From contig WTCE01000044.1 of the NCBI GenBank assembly GCA_013138735.1, positions 1-64,000 of the forward strand: DNA of 64,000 bases, in the 5' to 3' direction. Positions 61,546 to 64,000 of the stretch are shown here, piece after piece. Position 1 is the first letter of the stretch; each line of letters starts with the position of its first letter. The notes beneath the pieces are model-generated. The model was not told where the DNA came from. It searched no databases and saw nothing but the letters and a program-made list of their open reading frames with translations. This stretch comes from Crocinitomix sp. Lineage in GTDB: Bacteria; Bacteroidota; Bacteroidia; Flavobacteriales_D; Crocinitomicaceae. The translations under genes and the position numbers were made by a program.

Positions 61546-62487
61546 CTATTTTTTATAAATCACGCCAAAACGACCTTTAATTTCTTCCTCAGGATCAGGT
61601 AAATCAGATTCTTCTAACATCTGCAAGAGATCAATTTCGATACCGCGAACAATCGTGGTTATAGGTGTGTCAGCCGCGCGGCCTTCAAACGGATTTTCAG
61701 TTATTTGCCCCGATTTGTTTAGCATAGCAAAGGCAAAAGAAATTGCAACACTCACAGGTATCATCACCCATGTATGAATTTCACTTGCTAGCGCAAAAGG
61801 CAATGAAACGGTGAATAACCACAAAAATAAATTGGTGAAATAATTATAATAAAACGGAAAGACAGTGTTTTTAATTCGCTCACACTTGCCTTGGTTATCA
61901 TACATTTTTTTGAGCGTAACCATAAAGGCATTGAATCTAAATTGTTCTATCCAACCTTTTTCAAAAGCATAAGATACATCCTTGGCTTGGATCAATATTA
62001 TTTGCGCCGGTACATTTTTCGCACGTGATAAGACCTCTCCATCTTCCTTGCTCACCCAATCTTTTAACACTTCACAATGCGCCTCTTTTCGCAACAATGA
62101 ACGCAACGCATATAACCATCCAATATGACGGAAAGTGGTGCGTTTTTTCCATTGATCAAGCTCCTCTTCTTCACCAGGTTTCGGAATGCAATACGTATTG
62201 ATTTCCATCCCTAAAGATCGACTATCATTAACAATTGCTCCCCAAATTTTTCTAGCTTCCCACCAACGGTCATAGGCCGAGCTATTTTTAAATCCTAAAA
62301 ATATCGCTAAAGCCCCACCTAAAATACTAACTGGAATTGGCGGTAATTCAAAAAAATGGTATTCGTAAAAATGACATAAAACAAAAGCGATACATGCAAA
62401 TAAGGCATAGAAAAATAGGAGCCAAATATTCCAAAAGGCAATTCCAAAAAATTGAAGTATAGGGTTACTTGAAAATTTTACTATCAT
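61546..62487 (-). CDS. Bestrophin-family chloride channel-like protein, 313 aa
   Basis: The N-terminal FWNIWLLFFYALFACIAFVL, PPIPVSILGGALAIFLGFKNSSAYDRWWEARKIWG (both in parts) and the later FNAFMVTLKKMYDNQGKCERIKNTVFPFYY match bacterial bestrophin homologues (YneE/UPF0187). These form pentameric ion channels with a narrow neck. Four membrane segments are visible. The FKNSSAYDRWWEAR part is the most conserved. The end carries NPFEGRAADTPITTIVRGIEIDLLQML, typical of the family. Confidence 0.88.
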   Translation of the reverse strand: MIVKFSSNPILQFFGIAFWNIWLLFFYALFACIAFVLCHFYEYHFFELPPIPVSILGGALAIFLGFKNSSAYDRWWEARKIWGAIVNDSRSLGMEINTYCIPKPGEEEELDQWKKRTTFRHIGWLYALRSLLRKEAHCEVLKDWVSKEDGEVLSRAKNVPAQIILIQAKDVSYAFEKGWIEQFRFNAFMVTLKKMYDNQGKCERIKNTVFPFYYNYFTNLFLWLFTVSLPFALASEIHTWVMIPVSVAISFAFAMLNKSGQITENPFEGRAADTPITTIVRGIEIDLLQMLEESDLPDPEEEIKGRFGVIYKK

Positions 62488-62597
62488 TTGTAGAAATTAA
62501 TAAGAAGTATTGAAACTTAACTCCACAAATTAATCAATCCAACACAACATCAAGTCAAATTCTATTGATAATTGTACATTGCCTATTGATAATTGCC

Positions 62598-64000
62598 CTA
62601 ATCAATCCAATACAAATAAGGCATTCGTGCTTGAATTTGCGACGTTGTCCCAATCGTTTTTAGATAGTTGTACATATCTGTTAACTGCATCTCCAATTGA
62701 CTTACGGCAACATCTGATTCTTTTTGCTCTTCAAAGTTTTCTAAGAGTTCAAAAAGTTCAGAATTCTTCGCTTCTGGATAATACTTAATTGAAATCGCGT
62801 CTTGTTCAATACTTGCTTCTTCAGCCGCATAATTAATTGCGTCTTGCAATCCACCAAACTCATCAATCAATCCTATTTCCATGGCATCTTTACCAGCCCA
62901 AACTCTTCCTTGACCAATGCTATCTACTTGTACTTTCGTCATACCACGTCCTGCTCCAACCTTGCCAATAAAATCATCATAAATATCATCTACACCTTGT
63001 TGAATTAACTTTAACTCTGAATTCGTCAATCTTTTATTTAAAGACAATACAGCATGTTCATTTGTTTGTACACGATCAAACGTTACACCCAATTTATTCT
63101 TCAACATATCTCCTGTATATGGAATAATTCCAAAGACTCCGATAGAACCTGTTATGGTATTTTTTTGTGCAAAAATGCGGTTTGCCTCACAAGCAATATA
63201 ATATCCACCTGAAGCGGCTACATCTCCCATTGAAACTATAAATGGTTTTCCGGCTTCTTTAGTCTTTACAACCTCACGCCAAATGATATCACTTGCCAAA
63301 GCACTTCCGCCAGGAGAATTCACTCTTAAAACTACTGCTTGAATTGTAGTATCCAATCGTGCATCTCGAATTTGTGCTGAAAGGCTCGTTCCACCAATTT
63401 GGTTATCGCCACCAAAACCGTCAACAATTTCTCCTTCGGCAAAAATTACTGCAATATTCTTATCGTCTAATTTGGCCAAGGTGCGTTCTTCTTTCGTTTT
63501 TTTCATGGCATATTTCTGGAAAGACAAAAGCTTAACATCTGCGCCCGAATTAACACCACTTCTTATAGCCAATGAATCCAACACTTGGTCGTAGTAAAGA
63601 CTAGCATCTGCCATTTTATACTTTACGGCATCACTTGATTTACGGATATAAGCACTGTCAGCAATTTGATTCAAACGACTCACCTTTAAATTTCTAGAAG
63701 CTCCAATTTCGCTGGTCATTACACCCCATAAAGCATCCATATACTTTTGCGTTTGAAGACGATTAGCTTCACTCATCTGATCATAAATCAATGGTTCAAC
63801 AGCACTTTTAAAACGGTTGTTTGACCCGCGAATAATTTGCATTTCAACTTCCAATTTTTCCAAGGCGCCTTTTAAAAACATTATTTCAGATCCTAATCCT
63901 AAAAACTCTAGCATACCTGAAGGGTAGACATATAATTCTTCAGCCGCCGAAGCTAAATAGTATGCTTTTTTATCATAGTTTTCATGGTAAGAAACCACGA
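62598..64000 (-). CDS. sppA: Signal peptide peptidase SppA (5' end beyond window), 466+ aa
   Basis: This is the large (67K-type) SppA. The conserved AVVLRVNSPGGSALASDIIWREV and SMGDVAASGGYYIACEANRIFA (catalytic serine in AASGG) stand in the C-terminal half, with GSIGVFGIIPYTGD after it. The lysine of the dyad lies in the N-terminal half. The frame is open to the window edge, so the first part of the protein (roughly 120 residues by comparison with full-length proteins) is missing. It degrades signal peptides in the membrane. The stop lies after TATTGATAATTG-type simple repeats (62560-62597). Confidence 0.93.
   Translation of the reverse strand, partial: VVSYHENYDKKAYYLASAAEELYVYPSGMLEFLGLGSEIMFLKGALEKLEVEMQIIRGSNNRFKSAVEPLIYDQMSEANRLQTQKYMDALWGVMTSEIGASRNLKVSRLNQIADSAYIRKSSDAVKYKMADASLYYDQVLDSLAIRSGVNSGADVKLLSFQKYAMKKTKEERTLAKLDDKNIAVIFAEGEIVDGFGGDNQIGGTSLSAQIRDARLDTTIQAVVLRVNSPGGSALASDIIWREVVKTKEAGKPFIVSMGDVAASGGYYIACEANRIFAQKNTITGSIGVFGIIPYTGDMLKNKLGVTFDRVQTNEHAVLSLNKRLTNSELKLIQQGVDDIYDDFIGKVGAGRGMTKVQVDSIGQGRVWAGKDAMEIGLIDEFGGLQDAINYAAEEASIEQDAISIKYYPEAKNSELFELLENFEEQKESDVAVSQLEMQLTDMYNYLKTIGTTSQIQARMPYLYWID

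Noticed and set aside
1-64000. tRNA, rRNA, prophage, transposase or secretion-apparatus genes
   Set aside because: I looked in the intergenic regions and among the proteins and saw none; the T9SS proteins here are substrates, not machinery.

Overview
The window looks like a chromosomal segment of an AT-rich member of the Bacteroidota, most likely a flavobacterial lineage (Flavobacteriales). Four secreted proteins end in a type IX secretion (T9SS) type A sorting domain. TAnnTTTG-type promoter boxes are visible, several lipoproteins and two WG-repeat proteins are present, and the DNA primase has a degenerate zinc motif of a kind I recall from flavobacteria. I see no rRNA, tRNA, CRISPR array, phage or insertion sequence.

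Layout. 0-6.5 kb: the end of an unknown gene, a GNAT-like protein, a membrane protein, a WG-repeat protein, a PLP-dependent sulfur amino acid enzyme divergent from an Lrp/AsnC regulator, and a hutI-small membrane protein-WG lipoprotein operon. 6.5-9.4 kb: a cell-envelope cluster with an LpoB-like lipoprotein and a COG3014-type TPR lipoprotein, preceded by a good sigma-54 promoter match. 9.4-12 kb: an SDR oxidoreductase with its TetR regulator and operator, then a small phosphoesterase. 12-18 kb: a five-repeat T9SS surface protein, a lipoprotein carrying the same domain, an ECF sigma factor, and a protein that seems to join an anti-sigma-like cytoplasmic end to an outer-membrane barrel. 18-25.4 kb: a YARHG lipoprotein, a DUF2306 protein, two more T9SS proteins and recJ. 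25.5-31 kb: small accessory genes (a STAS-like paralogue pair, a pentapeptide protein, a CPCC lipoprotein, a flavoprotein, a TonB-like protein).

31.0-33.3 kb is the most unusual stretch. Three small orphan genes each follow a copy of a repeat that ends in a REP-like hairpin. One gene resembles DUF1629/Imm11-type immunity proteins, and another is frameshifted in a 15-A tract. The start codons lie at a near-constant distance (54-61 nt) from the hairpin. A short CCCAC-type motif follows each gene, and an 11-bp perfect inverted repeat marks both edges of the region. Related hairpins with covarying stems bracket another orphan gene pair at 48.6-49.9 kb.

33.3-48.4 kb: a large zinc metalloprotease, a POT-type transporter, unknown secreted and NTF2-like proteins, two paralogous outer-membrane proteins, an orphan HEXXH protein without a signal peptide, a tandem pair of membrane-anchored metallophosphoesterases, and an acidic lipoprotein. 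49.9-64 kb is mostly housekeeping: polA, an FMN glutamate-synthase-like protein, an MscS channel, dnaG, a PKD-like T9SS protein, a SprT-like protein, manC, a bestrophin-family protein, and sppA cut by the window end.
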